Shown here in pieces: positions 1 to 12,300 of a stretch of DNA of 29,483 nucleotides. The stretch is from Hofstenia miamia (taxonomy: Eukaryota > Xenacoelomorpha > Acoela > Hofsteniidae). The notes beneath the pieces are model-generated. The model made no database searches, had not been told where the DNA came from, and was given only the letters and a program-made list of their open reading frames with translations. Location of the stretch: assembly GCA_900660155.1 (NCBI GenBank), contig CABFPE010000156.1:865921-895403 (forward strand), given 5' to 3'. The first letter of the stretch is position 1. Each line of letters begins with the position of its first letter. The position numbers and the translations under genes are program-made.

Positions 1-30
<30 letters not shown>
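1..30. repeat. (TA)n microsatellite at the left edge
   Basis: Fifteen perfect TA units open the window, then degrade into CATACATAAT. Similar TA runs lie at 29340-29369 and 29462-29483, so both edges are low-complexity. This suggests the contig ends where assembly failed rather than at a biological boundary. Confidence 0.95.
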
Positions 31-34
<4 letters not shown>

Positions 35-821
35 CATAATTATATGCTTGTTTACATAATCTAAGGACAGACACAAAAAAAACATTTATGATGCAGAATT
101 ATAAAAATAGAAAGATTAAGCTTTTCTGAGAAGTAAGATTGAGGTTCTTTAAATAACTTTGAAATTTCACGGCGTAAATATATTTTCACATTAGAATTAG
201 ACTATTCGGTTATATATCTATTATATAATGCGCATGATTTGAATTTTTTTCATTTTGTTAATGGAAATTTTAATTATTTATATAATATTAATAGGTAATA
301 TAGGTTTTTGTTTAGCTATAAAGAAACAAATACATTTTCTATTAAATACATACCTTAGAATTCAATAATATTTAATCTTAGCAAATATTGAGTATATATG
401 GGAGCTGAGAATTATACATATATAGTGGCCTAAATTGCTTCAGTAATATTGAAAAAGGAATATCAAGCAAAGGAATTCCTGTCACTATCATTATCATATT
501 ATAAAATAATTAACGAAATTTCTTGAATTTCAAACATAGCTATATCCTTATTCAGCTTTGTAAAATTGGATTTCTATCCGTCTACTGTATAAAATCAATG
601 TTAATAATTGTGAAGTAAAATTCTACATTTTTGTGTAATAAAAATTTATACCAGCTTTGCTTAACTAGGCAGTCTGAAAGTAAAAGCCATTTTTAACAGT
701 TCATTGATCAATTTACATTTAAATAACTTTGAACCTGCCACGGAAATATGTTTTGTTTTTGCTCCATTTATCAACAATTTAGATAATTATTATCTAGAAA
801 ATTACTGCATATACATAGCCT

Positions 822-907
822 AAGTGCATAACACTTTTTCATGAATTTGTCGTTGATGTTAAGCACATGATATGAAAAATGGGAATTTTAACTTTTGATT
901 CTTTTAA
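822..907 (+). repeat. 86-bp dispersed repeat, copy 1
   Basis: This block matches 6561-6646 in direct orientation over 86 positions with about five mismatches and no gaps. It starts AAGTGCATA and ends TTGATTCTT(T/C)TAA. No terminal inverted repeat, tail or target duplication is obvious, so the class is unknown. It may be a fragment of a longer interspersed element or a segmental copy. Confidence 0.85.
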
Positions 908-1774
908 GGCGTAACGCGCACTAGTGATTTTTAATTTACGTAAATACGAAACTATTTTGTTTAGAAAATAGAACAGTACAGAGCTTTCTTTACGTTAATG
1001 CGCACTAGCAATTTAATGATCACAGAAATTAAAAATTCCCGCTATTTTCGCGTTGATTAAACTGTTGACACATAAAATAGAACATAGCGTTTTCAATGGA
1101 TGTGCACGCACTACAATTAATTAATTGAACAATTCGTAACGAAGAAAGGCATTGATTCATTCAGAAGCGAGCCTAGAATTATAATTTATAGTTAAAAAAT
1201 AATATTTACAAGCAGTTTAAAAAAATTGGCCATAGCTTTATAATAATTGGACTGAATTAATTGACTTGGAAAGAAGAATCAAACTATTATTTAGCTCATT
1301 ACCTGTATTAAATACCAGGGTTTTATTTTATTTTAAACAATTGTTTCTCTGCCAGATAGTGAACATATTATGTGTCAGTATATGCAACATTTGACATTGT
1401 TTAGCCTAAATGTACATGTATAATCTAAATTTTGCGGATGCAAAGCAGCATGCTACTGTCATCAAAAGTGGGGCCTGGTGCGGGATGAAAATTCGGGGCC
1501 CAACTCAACAACAAAGATTGCATTTCAAAAATATATATTTGCACATAGCAAATTAATTATGAAGCTGAATTTCCACAAAGGTAAGTACAGTAATTCATTC
1601 AATGCATAGATACATTCTTCCAGTGACCTTGTTTGTTCATACTTTTTAAGCAATGGGAAATGTAAAACATATCAAATTTCCCTTTAGGGATAATTGAATT
1701 TTGTCTTGAAAATGCTTCTGTGAAGCTCAACTTGGTCAATTGGTAGCCTACCCTGCTTTATTGCTTGGGAAGAG

Positions 1775-2010
1775 GATGAAGGTGTTTAATAGCAGATCAG
1801 TTGATATTCCATAATGTGCAACATTGTTTTTAGTGCTGTTCTCAACTCTTCTGATTTTTTCTGTATAGAACCCAAATGCATACTGCAATCAGATGAGGCT
1901 TGAAAATTTTTCAAATAATATTTTGCATCACATTTTATGTGAATCAACAAAGTAATTATTCCAATTGATATGAGAGCTTTAAGAAATATCACTATCAGCA
2001 ACATGTTCAG
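1775..2010 (-). pseudogene. Decayed coding-like segment, paralogous to part of 9913-10227
   Basis: About 95 bp here (1803-1897) align on the minus strand with 10085-10190. Shared features include the nucleotide core CTGATTGCAGTA and, in one frame of each copy, a short hydrophobic run with LIAV followed by a tryptophan and a basic stretch (RK.QK). The frame with LIAV is interrupted in this copy, while another frame is open for 72 codons (1786-2004). I do not recognise the family. It could be a decayed exon of a duplicated gene or a fragment of an uncharacterised repeat. Confidence 0.4.
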
Positions 2011-2459
2011 TACCTAGAAATTTCTTTCTACTTAACAATATGTGCATTTTACACTGATATACTAGAAATATAGTCAATGGAGTATTCCTAATTGTCCATA
2101 TTTTTACCTATTTGTGTTGTGCAAAACTCAAGTATATTAGAAGGGCATTAATACCTTTTCAAGTGAAAATTTACATTTGATTCCAACTGGCAATCTTCTC
2201 ATTAGTATTCTGATTCATACAATTTATGTGTAATTTTTTAACTTTTTGCATATATTTTGGATATTTTGCTTAATGTAATTTTTATATAGTGCATCTAGCA
2301 GTGGTACCTAAAATTGATGGACAAAATGCTTTACTATAGTGACTGACTAACAGGGTTAAATCAAAGATTATGTGTGTTACATTGGAACACCCAAGTTTGT
2401 TAATTTGATCCATTGAGGTTGTCAATCTTATGCTATTAGGATGTGAATGATTGGATCAT

Positions 2460-2467
2460 ATCTATCA
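2460..2467. repeat. Target site duplication, left copy (8 bp)
   Basis: ATCTATCA lies directly outside the left inverted repeat of the hAT element and is repeated exactly at 4343-4350 outside the right one. Eight-bp duplications are characteristic of hAT transposons. Confidence 0.9.
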
Positions 2468-2483
2468 CAGTGGCGGATACAGA
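2468..2483 (+). repeat. hAT left terminal inverted repeat
   Basis: CAGTGGCGGATACAGA pairs with the inverted end at 4327-4342. The subterminal AGAGGGGGCCC at about 2494-2504 has a G-rich counterpart inside the right end. Confidence 0.88.
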
Positions 2484-2839
2484 TAAATTTGTTAGAGGGG
2501 GCCCAATGTGAAATAAAATGCTAAGTGCATAATTGGGTACTAGAGAGGGCATAATAATATTGAATTTTCAATTTTTAAAATTCAGCACTATGCACATATT
2601 TCACCATCATCTACTGACTCCAAATATAGAAACCGAATTTTTGCAATTTTTCGATTTTCTTCAAATTGCAAATTACGCTTTAATAATAGCATGTTGTGTC
2701 ATTTAGGGGATTTTGCATTATGTACTACAAAATAGAAAAAGGAATAATTATCAACAATTAATAAAATGTTATTTAAACAAAATAAAAACATAAAAATCAA
2801 ATAAAGAATACGTAAATACAAATGAAATTAAAAAAATGT

Positions 2840-3420
2840 GTATGTTAATTCCCAACATCAAGAGGTTTTGTTTCCCACAGGATTATATTAGGCAACGTTC
2901 AATTCCTCAGTAAATTCCACAATGCTAACATCAAGACGATTTTGAACGTGATTTAAAATCACAGTATCTTCAGAACTAGAAACGAATGTGATTGCCAATC
3001 ATTTAGTTCACTAACAACCAACACGTGCAACACTTTGTATATAGGAGTTTGTATCTTCTGTCATATCATAATTCAATATAATGATCAATCTTTCAAAAAT
3101 TCATTCCAGTGCTTAGAAAATATGTTACAAAAAGATATTCTCTTTTTAAAATTCAGAAAGGAAGACAATTATTTTTCTTATTTCATTCCCAGGTAAATGC
3201 TCTAGCAAGGAAATTCTAATCAAATAAATACTCTGTCAGGGTTATGTATCTTGAAACAGAATTAAAATAAATCAGGTTCAATTAAGAACTGTCAGTATCA
3301 CTTGAGATAGTGGTTGGCTCCATCTAAGTGGTGATCAAATTCAAGCTTTGAATTTGCATGGTGTTGTCTAGTTCCAGGAATGCAGAGGATCATGTTTTGT
3401 AACAAGGAAAAGCTAAGTTG
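2840..3420 (-). pseudogene. hAT transposase remnant (C-terminal half)
   Basis: Reading the minus strand from about 3380 downward gives, across shifting frames, TRQHHAN, then GANHYLK and FLIEPDLF. This order resembles the hAT pattern R(Q).HR.N ... YY.R ... P.LD...L..RF found in the zinc-finger (TTF-type) hAT transposases. Further down come YKVLHVLVVSELN (about 3045-3005) and QNRLDVSIVEF (about 2950-2910), which fit the C-terminal hAT dimerisation region (.LL.IL..LP... and .RL..LAL..IH). Stops and frameshifts are frequent. The N-terminal zinc finger and first catalytic Asp were not located. The assignment rests on motif order and on lying inside a bona fide hAT element. Confidence 0.55.
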
Positions 3421-4326
3421 ACATCTCATCCAGTTGTAGGTTATGGAATAGTCGGTATGCTTTTGTCAGTGATTAAACCACAAAGTTGTTTTAGAAACTT
3501 TTCAGTGAGCGGTGATGCTCCACCAAATGCATTGAACACCAGAGGTGTAAATGAGTCGAGATTAAGTAAATTGCAAAATTTTTACCTAATGGTATGAATC
3601 TGTGCTTAGTTTCAATTTCAATCAATGTTGCTAAATATGTTGATAAAATTAAAGAAAATCATCCAATTCACAAATTTAAAGCTCTTGCCAACATCTATAA
3701 ATTCTAAAAATAAAAATTTTTTTTGCGATCTTTGGATTTGCTGCATGGTGTTGAATTTGAGTACAAAAAATTTGACCAACCCTATTGATTTATCAAATGG
3801 TGCAAGTAGGAACAGTATTGAGAAATAGAAATTGTAGACAAGGATAAAATGTTATTTAATTATTACTCATGCTATGGTTAATATAGTACATTGTTATTTT
3901 GTCTATAAAGTAATCACTATAAGTTTATGTGTCACGGGGTAGCCTTAGCTATGCTAATCTAATTTCACTATTTTTAAATGCAAAATAATTTAAAATTGTA
4001 TGCTTAAATTAAAATATCTCACAGAAATCATATGTGTTCCAATTCATCCTCATCGAAAAGGGTGAATTGAAATACTTTTAAAATTTAAAACAATTCCTGA
4101 AAACTAAATATTCTTTTGTTTTTTGAGATAAAATTTCAGGATCCATGGGACCCATTACAGTGTAAAATTCAATGAAATACATTTTACATGTTCCAGATCT
4201 TTGAAAAAAACTTAAAAAATTGTTCTTATTCTCTCCATTTGACGGTATTAAGGAATGTTCTTTGTAATTGTTTTTGAAAAATTTTAATGAATTTTTCTTA
4301 TTTCATAGGGGCCCCCTCGGCCCCCT

Positions 4327-4342
4327 TCTGTATCCGCCCTTG
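4327..4342 (-). repeat. hAT right terminal inverted repeat
   Basis: On the minus strand this reads CAAGGGCGGATACAGA, differing at two positions from the left end. The adjacent GGGGCCCCC...GGCCCCC block at about 4308-4325 is the subterminal GC-rich segment typical of this hAT end type. Confidence 0.88.
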
Positions 4343-4350
4343 ATCTATCA
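4343..4350. repeat. Target site duplication, right copy (8 bp)
   Basis: ATCTATCA is an exact copy of 2460-2467, immediately outside the right inverted repeat. Confidence 0.9.
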
Positions 4351-6560
4351 AACTAGTTTGAACAAAACAGGTGCTTACACCTATTGTATTAAATTGAATA
4401 TGAGTTATAGAATTTTGAGAATATATTCACTATGGATAAGGGAGTTCATCCTTTTGGTATAGAAGTCTAGATGTAAAACACTGCATCTAAGGTCTGAGGA
4501 AATAAAAAGTATGAAAAAATTCTGTTTGTTTTTTGCATTGGGGGGATGTATACCCAATTCCCTCCTTTTGATTGGCCACTTCAAATGGATCTGCATAATA
4601 ATATCATATGCACATAAAAAGAATAATTTAGTTTTAATTAACATCTTAATAAACTACTTTTTTAAACAAAAATGAAATTGTGATGACTTTTGATGTATTT
4701 TATATATACATCTCATTCATGCATATTTTTAATAAATTTCAACAAAAATGTGCTTTTGTAGTGCTACTCAGGTAAAATTGAGACTAATATCAAAAGCTTT
4801 AGTAGTCACCAGTTTATTTATATTTTGACTGATTTGCTTTATTTCTTAATTATTTTAACTTCTTTAATTTTGGTGCAGTATTTTTCACAATTCAATAATT
4901 TTTATAATAGGATTACAAATAAAGTGTAATGATGCATTTAAGCAATTGTCCTTTAGTTTTAATTATAAATTGCACAATTTTAGAGTGTGAGACATAGCAA
5001 AAATTATGTGAGAATTTTTCTATCTACTTATTATAACACTGAAACATATAGGGCAGCATCATTTTGCAGCATTTTCTTGGTAGAAAATCAGTTTAAAGAT
5101 AGATCTTTGGCATGACGCCATGTGGAGTTGGTGGATATAAGTTCTCTTTAAGAAGGAAATTAGTTTAATTTCCAATTGTTATGATATAATTTGGATAGTA
5201 GAATCTGTGATTAATTGGGGTTTGTTAATGTTGAATTTTCTAAATTTATGGAGTAACATTCTCTGTTTGAATTACTGGATTTCATGTATTATAAATTTCC
5301 CATTAGGTGAACCATTGATTCCATACTGTGTTGATGTCAGTTAAAGTTCTGTAAATCAGTTCAAACACTTATTTTACAAGAAAGATACCAGCCTGCTGAA
5401 ATAATGTCATAAGCAGCAATTACAGCAACTAATGACCATCAAATGGGCACAGGTAGTAGGTTAGTGGCAATAGTACATTTATTGACAAACAATAGACAAC
5501 AAATCAAATATCAAGTATTTCATTCTACATGTTTCCATACATAATAAAATTGGCAATTGAACTTTTGATTTATGCAAATTTTTAATCAAAAATGGTAGAA
5601 AGACATATGATATTATGATTTCCTAGAAGTTTCATTTTATGTATATTCCAATTTGCAAGTAGATATTTTCACTGTATTTCAGTCAATTTGTAAGCATCTG
5701 GCTTATTAATTAAAAATTATCTATGCATTGGCAAATAAGTACAGACATCACATTTTTTGTAATGCAATTATTTTATCACAACTAGATATCTAAGTTTTAG
5801 ATGAGTAATACTTCATTTAATTGTACTATAAATAAGAATTGACATGATAAAAGAATCTAATTTAAATACTAAAGTTTAAAATATTGGCACTAAATTGAAG
5901 CAAATTGTTTAATTTTTAAAATCTTTTACAATGCATAAAAGCTTCTACAAATCAATTCCCTAATTATAAAATTTAAAATATACTACAATTTGAAAGTCAA
6001 TACTTCAACATATCTGGTTTTTTAAATTCATACTAAACACATCCACTGGAATTTGTCATAAATATAGCTTGTTTAACATATCTAAGGAAAAGAAACTCAA
6101 GTTTATAATAAATGCAGATACATGTAATTTTGAGTATTATTAGTAGGAAATCAGATATTCATGATATATAATTGAAAAAATAGTGGATCTTTCTGATAAC
6201 TCACATAAAACTTTCAGTTATTGAAAACTAGCCACCAATAAATTGTGCTGAATAAGTTCCACCAATTTTTTTTAATTACAAAAATCTCATATACATAGAA
6301 TTTGTGAATTTTGTAGAAAGATGATGGTGAATCAATCCATTGTAATTTTCAGTAGCAGGTTATAATCTTTAATATTTATTTTTAAAGAGCTAGCTCCTGA
6401 GAGTCCACTTGTGCAAATTGCCAATATACTGTTTGTTTGACTATGCTATATTTCTAACATGCCATAAAAGCTCTGTAATTTTCTGATTAGACAAATATAG
6501 AAGCATAATATTTGTATTGTACATTTCGCATGCAATGAGTATGCATCTAATGCATACCCA

Positions 6561-6646
6561 AAGTGCATAGCACTTTTTCATGAATTTGTCATTGATGTTA
6601 AGCACATGATATGAACAATGGGAATTGTAACTTTTGATTCTTCTAA
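6561..6646 (+). repeat. 86-bp dispersed repeat, copy 2
   Basis: Direct-orientation match to 822-907, about five differences in 86 ungapped positions. The sequences before and after diverge abruptly, which points to a discrete inserted unit or a truncated element rather than a large duplication. Confidence 0.85.
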
Positions 6647-6737
6647 AATATTACATTTAGTGTGTAATTAGTGTTTACCATTTTTTCTAAATTATATCAT
6701 TAATATCAGAGTTATATGAAGTATTTTTACGTAAAGA

Positions 6738-6740
<3 letters not shown>

Positions 6741-6768
<28 letters not shown>
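6741..6768. repeat. (TA)n microsatellite
   Basis: Fourteen uninterrupted TA units between GTAAAGAATT and GTTGATTTTT. Confidence 0.95.
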
Positions 6769-6771
<3 letters not shown>

Positions 6772-7309
6772 GATTTTTCATGGACCTTTACATTTTCAAA
6801 TAGTTTGAAAATAAATATAGCAAAATTAATGAGGTTAAAATGAAAAATATAATGCAATAACAGGGATAATAATATATGTATTTAATAATTGATTAATTTC
6901 TTTGTTTTATTTATGTAACAAAACATATATTTTCCATTTTTTAAAAAACATGGTATACACGTAGGTATATAAATTACATGCAACTAAATATTCTATTCAA
7001 AAGTATGATCGAAAATCTGATGACATGATATTCAGTAAGTATGGTTCTATTAACTGATGTTGGAGATACAGTAGATCACATTCAAAAAAATTTCTATGAT
7101 ATGGAAGTTTATCAACTAAAAATGCATAAATTCTATCATTCCACTTAGAAAGTTGTGGCTATTTAGAATTTTTTTAGTTAAAAAATATTTAAAAGAACTA
7201 AAATGAAAAAACTTTTAAAACAAACTTTTTTAGGATATTTCAAATTGGAATACTCTGTTGGTAAATTTTTTTTATTAGATTGCAAATTCATGGGGATGAG
7301 AAGTTGTAG

Positions 7310-7402
7310 AATATATATATACATATATATATAAATATATATATATATGTATATATATATATACATATATATATACACATATATATATATATATATATAT
7401 TT
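7310..7402. repeat. Compound TA/TACA microsatellite
   Basis: About 90 bp of TA units interrupted by ATACAT, AAAT, TGTAT and ACACAT variants. The interruptions indicate an older, partly decayed tract. A 66-codon Tyr/Ile/Met open frame across it on the minus strand is a by-product of the repeat. Confidence 0.93.
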
Positions 7403-9365
7403 ATAATAGCGTTATCAATAGATTTAAAATACAAATTTTTATACAAATTTGATAACTGTAATTTTAAAAAATGTAAAAAATATTAGTGTAGCCACAAAGA
7501 GAACGCTTTTTTAAGTTTTCTCAGTCATAAATTTCATGATCTCTCTGCATGACATATATAGTATTTTTAAGTAAATAAAATTACTGAGTGCATTTTTTAG
7601 GAATTTATCTCATTTGTAATTTTCAAATAAAAAGTATAGTTCTTATGGATGAATACCTATTTATGCTTGTCTTTATTAACTTAGAATTATTGATTATGAA
7701 TAACTCATGCAATGCATGTTCTCATTGCCTAATTTTATGTCTATTTTTATTACTAAATTATCAAAAATCGTAGGCAAAAAGAAATTGAATAATATCTGAA
7801 ATTCGATTATTAATTCAATGATTGACAAGTTCTAATTTAAGTGGCACAACGTCTTCTAAAAAGCAATTTCCAAAAAGTAGCTTGCTAGAGAAAATTCATT
7901 CAAATTTAATTTTAACTAGAGCGTTCCCATATTTTATAACATTGTCAAAGTTTGACAACATATTATTAGCAGCACAAACCTAAATGCGCTGGATAATTTC
8001 AACATCATATAATAGAGAGTTTTTAAATAGAATATCAAAAAATCTTATTGAGCAAAATTTTCTTTGAAACTAAGAAAAAATCAATTAAGAGTAAAATATT
8101 TAGTGTTTCATAATGTTTTTTATATCAATGCTTTGCGCAGTCGTAGATGTTTTGACATAAAAACTTATATAAATTCAATTTCAGAAACTATGTTGATATG
8201 ATCTTTATTAAATCAAAAGTATGAATGTGAGTCATTGCCAAAAATTCATAATTGTAGTTTTAACTCTAATAAAATTATTCTGTAAATATGTAGAATAGCT
8301 AGCATGATCATGGTTGGCAATAAGCGAGTTTGTTACAATCATTTAATTAAACCTGTATGCATGTCATTTAAGCTAAATCTCGATGCTTTAGAAATATACA
8401 TTTTATTGTCATTGTATTACTATTGGAGCAAAACAAAAACACAAATTAGTAACATGTCATTTAAAGCTGACAATATTTTGCTTTAATTATTTGAACAACC
8501 TACGTATAAGTAGATTTTAAAGAAATTTCCCTGAAATCTAAGTGACTTGGAGCTCATTTAAGCATGTTTATTAAAAAAGTCAAGTGTCTCTTATTGCATT
8601 TTATTAGAACCAAACAAAGATATTTTTAGTCATTTAAATTGGGAAATTATTTTCATCACAAGAATTTATTGAGTGAAGATTAAAGAAAAAATATTTCAAT
8701 GTAATTTAAGCTGCAATGCAAGTCAATGGTTAGAGAATATATCACTTGAAGCTTATGCATCACTTTTAAGGGTGACCTAAGTTCACCCCGACCTTTTTAA
8801 ATAAAATTTTTAAATAATTTACTAAGTGCATTTGTTTAGTATATTTATCAAGATAAATTGTTCAAGTTTCCATAAGATATTTGTTATCTAGTTAAGAAGA
8901 AGTATTTCAGCAATTCAATTTTGAAACATTAAGTTGTAGAGAAATTGATTGAAATCTATGCAATGATGTTATTAAAAGTACCATGAAAAATATTTTTAGG
9001 AAAAATATCGAAAAATTTTCTGAAGCCTGTTGAAGGTTGCCAAATACATTAGTAGCCAGCCAAACGTGGTTATGAGCTCATTAAATTCACTCAAAAACAG
9101 CCTGTATGGATTTCAATCATACAAGGTTCTCTTCAATTCATTAGGTTTGCCTACTGCTACAGACATAAGAATAGTTAACCCTGATTTTACGCCTTATTTT
9201 TGTATAAGAAACATGTTTGCAATATAATAATAGTTGTGATGGGTGGGAGGGAGTTGATGTTAATGTTACACAAGGTACTTTGATGGGACTGCTCGAAATA
9301 CGAGCCATTTAATATTTAAGAAAACATCCATTTTGATCATGTTCATGCGTTATTATTATTCTTTG

Positions 9366-10595
9366 TTAGTCATGAGATAATTGAAGCTCATCATTGCATA
9401 ATAAATTATAAACCAATTCTAAATTATCTGAACAGCTCAGGAGCAAAGATTTCCAGACGTTCAGAAAAGACGAATCATTGACAAGTGGGATCCAATAAAA
9501 ATTTATGGGGAGGTATGAACTGATACCAGTGTCCCCATTATTTGACGCAAATGAATGCATAGTTATATATAGATCAAATGAGTGTGCTTCAAGATATATG
9601 AAAAATAACACTCAAGATAGGGTCAAAATATTGATAAGACAACGTTAATCTTGAGCTGCAATTAAGATGCAGAATTTTGGGTGCATATTCCCTCAAATTG
9701 TTGTCATGAACTTCAATAAATGAAATCTTGAAGCTCTTTGCTATATGACAGCAGTGATAGTACTTGAATTTTTTGAACTTGATGGAAGATGTTATGGAGT
9801 GATAGTTATTAATGCATACAATTTGCAAACATTTCAATTTGATGAATTTATTTTGCATGTCAACATATAATAATTAGTTATCATATGATAGCCACATTTT
9901 TTTTATACATAATCAACCTTTGTAGGAATGAAAAATAATGAATTTGTAAAAATAAATTTGCAATAGCAAAACATGTGTTTGACTCTGATTTAGGCCGAGG
10001 TAATCAAGGCACTTCATTTGGTAGGTTGAAATCAAAGATATATTTTTGCAGCAATCCTGTGTGCTCATACTATTGGATAAAGGAAGAATAATACCACAAT
10101 ATGAGCAACAGGCTCTTGAGAATTCCTTATTCTTCTGACCTTTTCTGTTTAGAAGCCATCTGTTTACTGCAATCAGATAAAGAGTTGAAGAGTATGTCAA
10201 TTGAATGTTGGAAAAAGACAAGGTCACTGTAAGTGCTATCTACATACCTCATGTTTCTATTGGATTCATAGATAAAATCAGGACATGAATAAAAAGTATT
10301 TGCAATTTGGAAAAATCTTTGAATAGTGGTTGAGCTACATGCATCTAGATAGATGGAAGTTTATGAGTCTGAATTATATAACCACTTCACGATCACACAT
10401 GGTCCATCATCAAACCTTGCTGTTTCATATCTTTACACCAGATTTTTTCATCGGTTGGATCATAGTGTTTAAAATTTTTTAGAGTAGCTTTAGCATTTCT
10501 TCACAATATATGGTGGCTTGCATAGGAAATTTGCTTACGGGTGACCATAGAAACTTCAATTCCAGCACAAAGGAAAACATTTATGAAATCGAACC
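9366..10595 (-). pseudogene. Cluster of coding-like minus-strand segments, unidentified
   Basis: On the minus strand several open segments with protein-like composition follow one another: about 10593-10410, 10227-9913, 9858-9589 and 9611-9366. The first follows a plausible acceptor (pyrimidine-rich tract, then ATAG). It reads through FLCAGIEVSMVTRK and, past one TGA, through NFKHYDPTDEKIWCKDMKQQ to a stop. The second contains LIAVNRWLLNRKGQK and a Cys cluster (CCSYC), and has a paralogue near 1.8 kb. The last two overlap in different frames and include LREYAPKILHLNCSSR and NFYWIPLVNDSSFLNVWK. I do not recognise the family. This could be a multi-exon gene, a decayed pseudogene, or an old transposon; the internal stop and frame change favour decay. 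Confidence 0.35.
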
Positions 10596-10599
10596 CTAT

Positions 10600-12027
10600 G
10601 CATTTTAAAAAAAATAATGTTGAAAATCATGAATGATTTCAGAAATTCACTTACATCTCCATAGTTGTTTGTAATGGTAAGTGCATTGAGCATTGGCTAC
10701 TACGTAAGTATATTAAAAAAATTTTTAAGCTTTTGTTGAAAAAAACGGAATTAAAAGTTTCGATGAACTTGTGTTAAGCAAATAGATGTAAATAGTAAAG
10801 GCTTTGAAATGTACTAAGTTAACCCTAACCAAGACGACCTTGTCAAAACTCTTGAATGCAAAAAGATACAAATTGGCATCAACGTTAATTAACCAATTAT
10901 ATAAGGAAAGCTTTATCACACAAATGAAATTCAGTATTGCATTTATTGCAAGATGATTAAGAATGTTGATGAAGCTAAATTTGATTTTGTATGTTGTGAT
11001 ATACAACGTAAATCCTTGGAATTTATTGTATTTTAATATTAAAAAGAAAACAAAAAATATATAATATTGTAAAATAAAAAACTGAAAAATTTGATTTTAA
11101 TATATTGATAGGCTAAAGAATTCTAAAGCTTTCTTACATTATTGTTGAAAAATACATTCAAAATTGATTATTTGTGAAATTTGCTGCTATGTTCACAGAA
11201 CTTCTCATATGATGCGAATTTAGATGTAGAAATTTCTATGTCATTTTTGGCATTTTAAGACATAACCGATGCAAATTATTTGCTTGCGACATGAGCTAAC
11301 TGGATGCTGGGCTAATCTAATAATTCTTTGAAGTGACCTGGAAAACAATGGCAGCCATTTCAATTTTTCATCAAACCTGACACTATATCGAAAACATCAA
11401 AAACATCATTTAAAGGCCTTTTTATAGCTAAAAAAGTATATTAAATTTTCTTCTTTTTGTTTTTTTCCTTTTTTCTTTCCCTCGTCGTAACAGTTTTGAA
11501 TAAATTAAATAATTTTTCACGCATTTATTCTATAATTCACTTCATTGGTTAAATAATTTATTCTGCGAGGCGTACAATCGATTAATTGAAACAGAAAAAC
11601 AAACAATTACATCAGTAATTTCCGAAATATTATAAAGATAAATGAAAGACGGCCTTAATAAATTTATAATAATTCAAAATGATTACGTAATTCAATTGTT
11701 TAAATATACTAATTCATACTTAAAATTTATTGTTTATATTATACATTAGTATTGTTCATTATTAGAAACCTTAACAAAGGAAGTTTAACTTTTTCCAGAA
11801 TATAAAATTATTGCTATTTACAGCTCCATTTTAGCAATGTTGTTTTCAAACCATATCCTGATAAATTCAAAATTATTCTATATTCCCAAATGGTTTTCTC
11901 AACCGAATTAAATAATTCTGTGTTAGAAGATATATCATGTTTTAAATTTTTTTTATAAATTTTCTTTCTAGTATGTGCAGTTATGCTTTCTCCAAGCCTA
12001 TAATAAAATTTAAACATCCTGATAGCT
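10600..12027. other. AT-rich stretch, no supported gene
   Basis: No domain or transposon end is visible. A 93-codon minus-strand open frame at 10725-11006 and a 67-codon one at 11814-12017 look random. A short plus-strand open piece near 10885-11035 has a C..C-like composition (YCIYCKMIKN) but stops lie on both sides and I cannot assign it. Confidence 0.5.
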
Positions 12028-12300
12028 TTAATGCAATGCTGAAAATTTCTATTAAACGGTATTGCTGTGTCTGAAGTTGATAAAGAGGTTAAAAATTTTT
12101 CCTTAAAAAACCCGATTTTTTGAAAAAAAATTTAAATTCTCTCCATGCCTAATGTTCATTGTATTAATAAGATTTTGAGCCCATAGAAGCAACAGAAATT
12201 TTTTATTGTTTTTTGATATGTGCAAAGGTATTCCTAGCCCATTGAGGCGTGCCTTTTGCAAAGCCAGAGGTCGCGTGGCTGTTTATGGTTAAACCAAAGT
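12028..12300 (+). repeat. Dispersed repeat family, copy A (internally deleted)
   Basis: Starts at about CTTTAATGCAATGCTGAAAAT and runs to GGCTGTTTATGGTTAA. It shares with copies B and C, in the same order, AAATTCTCTCCAT, TTTTGA(A/G)CCCAT, TTGATATGTG(C/G)AAAG(G/A)TATTCC and CCATTGAGG(C/T)G. It ends directly at the GGCTGTTTA.GGTTAA motif, so it lacks the block that carries the 30-bp unit in B and C. The family has no recognised coding capacity. Confidence 0.75.

Larger units (their letters stand above)
31..2459. other. AT-rich gene-poor stretch
   Basis: I see no convincing gene here. The stretch holds one copy of an 86-bp dispersed repeat (822-907), a decayed minus-strand coding-like segment (about 1775-2010), and a short GC-richer patch near 1468-1504 with two GGGGCC blocks whose origin I cannot name. 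Stops are dense in all six frames elsewhere. Confidence 0.6.
2468..4342 (-). mobile_element. hAT-superfamily DNA transposon, 1875 bp, inactivated
   Basis: The left end reads CAGTGGCGGATACAGA (2468-2483). The right end, read on the minus strand, is CAAGGGCGGATACAGA (4327-4342), a 14 of 16 match. Both ends are followed internally by a G-run ending in GGGCCC or similar. The exact 8-bp duplication ATCTATCA flanks the element. These are hAT hallmarks, and ends of the type CAGTGGCGGATCCAG are widespread in animal hAT families. Decayed transposase-like sequence lies inside on the minus strand. The length is short for an autonomous hAT, usually 2.5-4 kb. The preserved duplication and two end mismatches indicate insertion followed by substantial decay. 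Confidence 0.85.
4351..9365. other. Long AT-rich stretch without a recognisable gene
   Basis: About 5 kb in which I find no domain, exon or transposon end. It holds TA microsatellites (6741-6768, 7310-7402) and the second copy of the 86-bp repeat. Short open frames at 7588-7773, 8304-8486 and 9030-9227 show no domain. The last has the most protein-like composition but no splice or homology support that I can see. Confidence 0.55.

Noticed and set aside
7178..7378. 66-codon Tyr/Ile/Met-rich open frame
   Set aside because: It is a translation of the TA microsatellite.
10885..11035. Cys-containing plus-strand piece (YCIYCKMIKN)
   Set aside because: Only about 43 codons between stops, no recognisable zinc-finger spacing, and no splice context.
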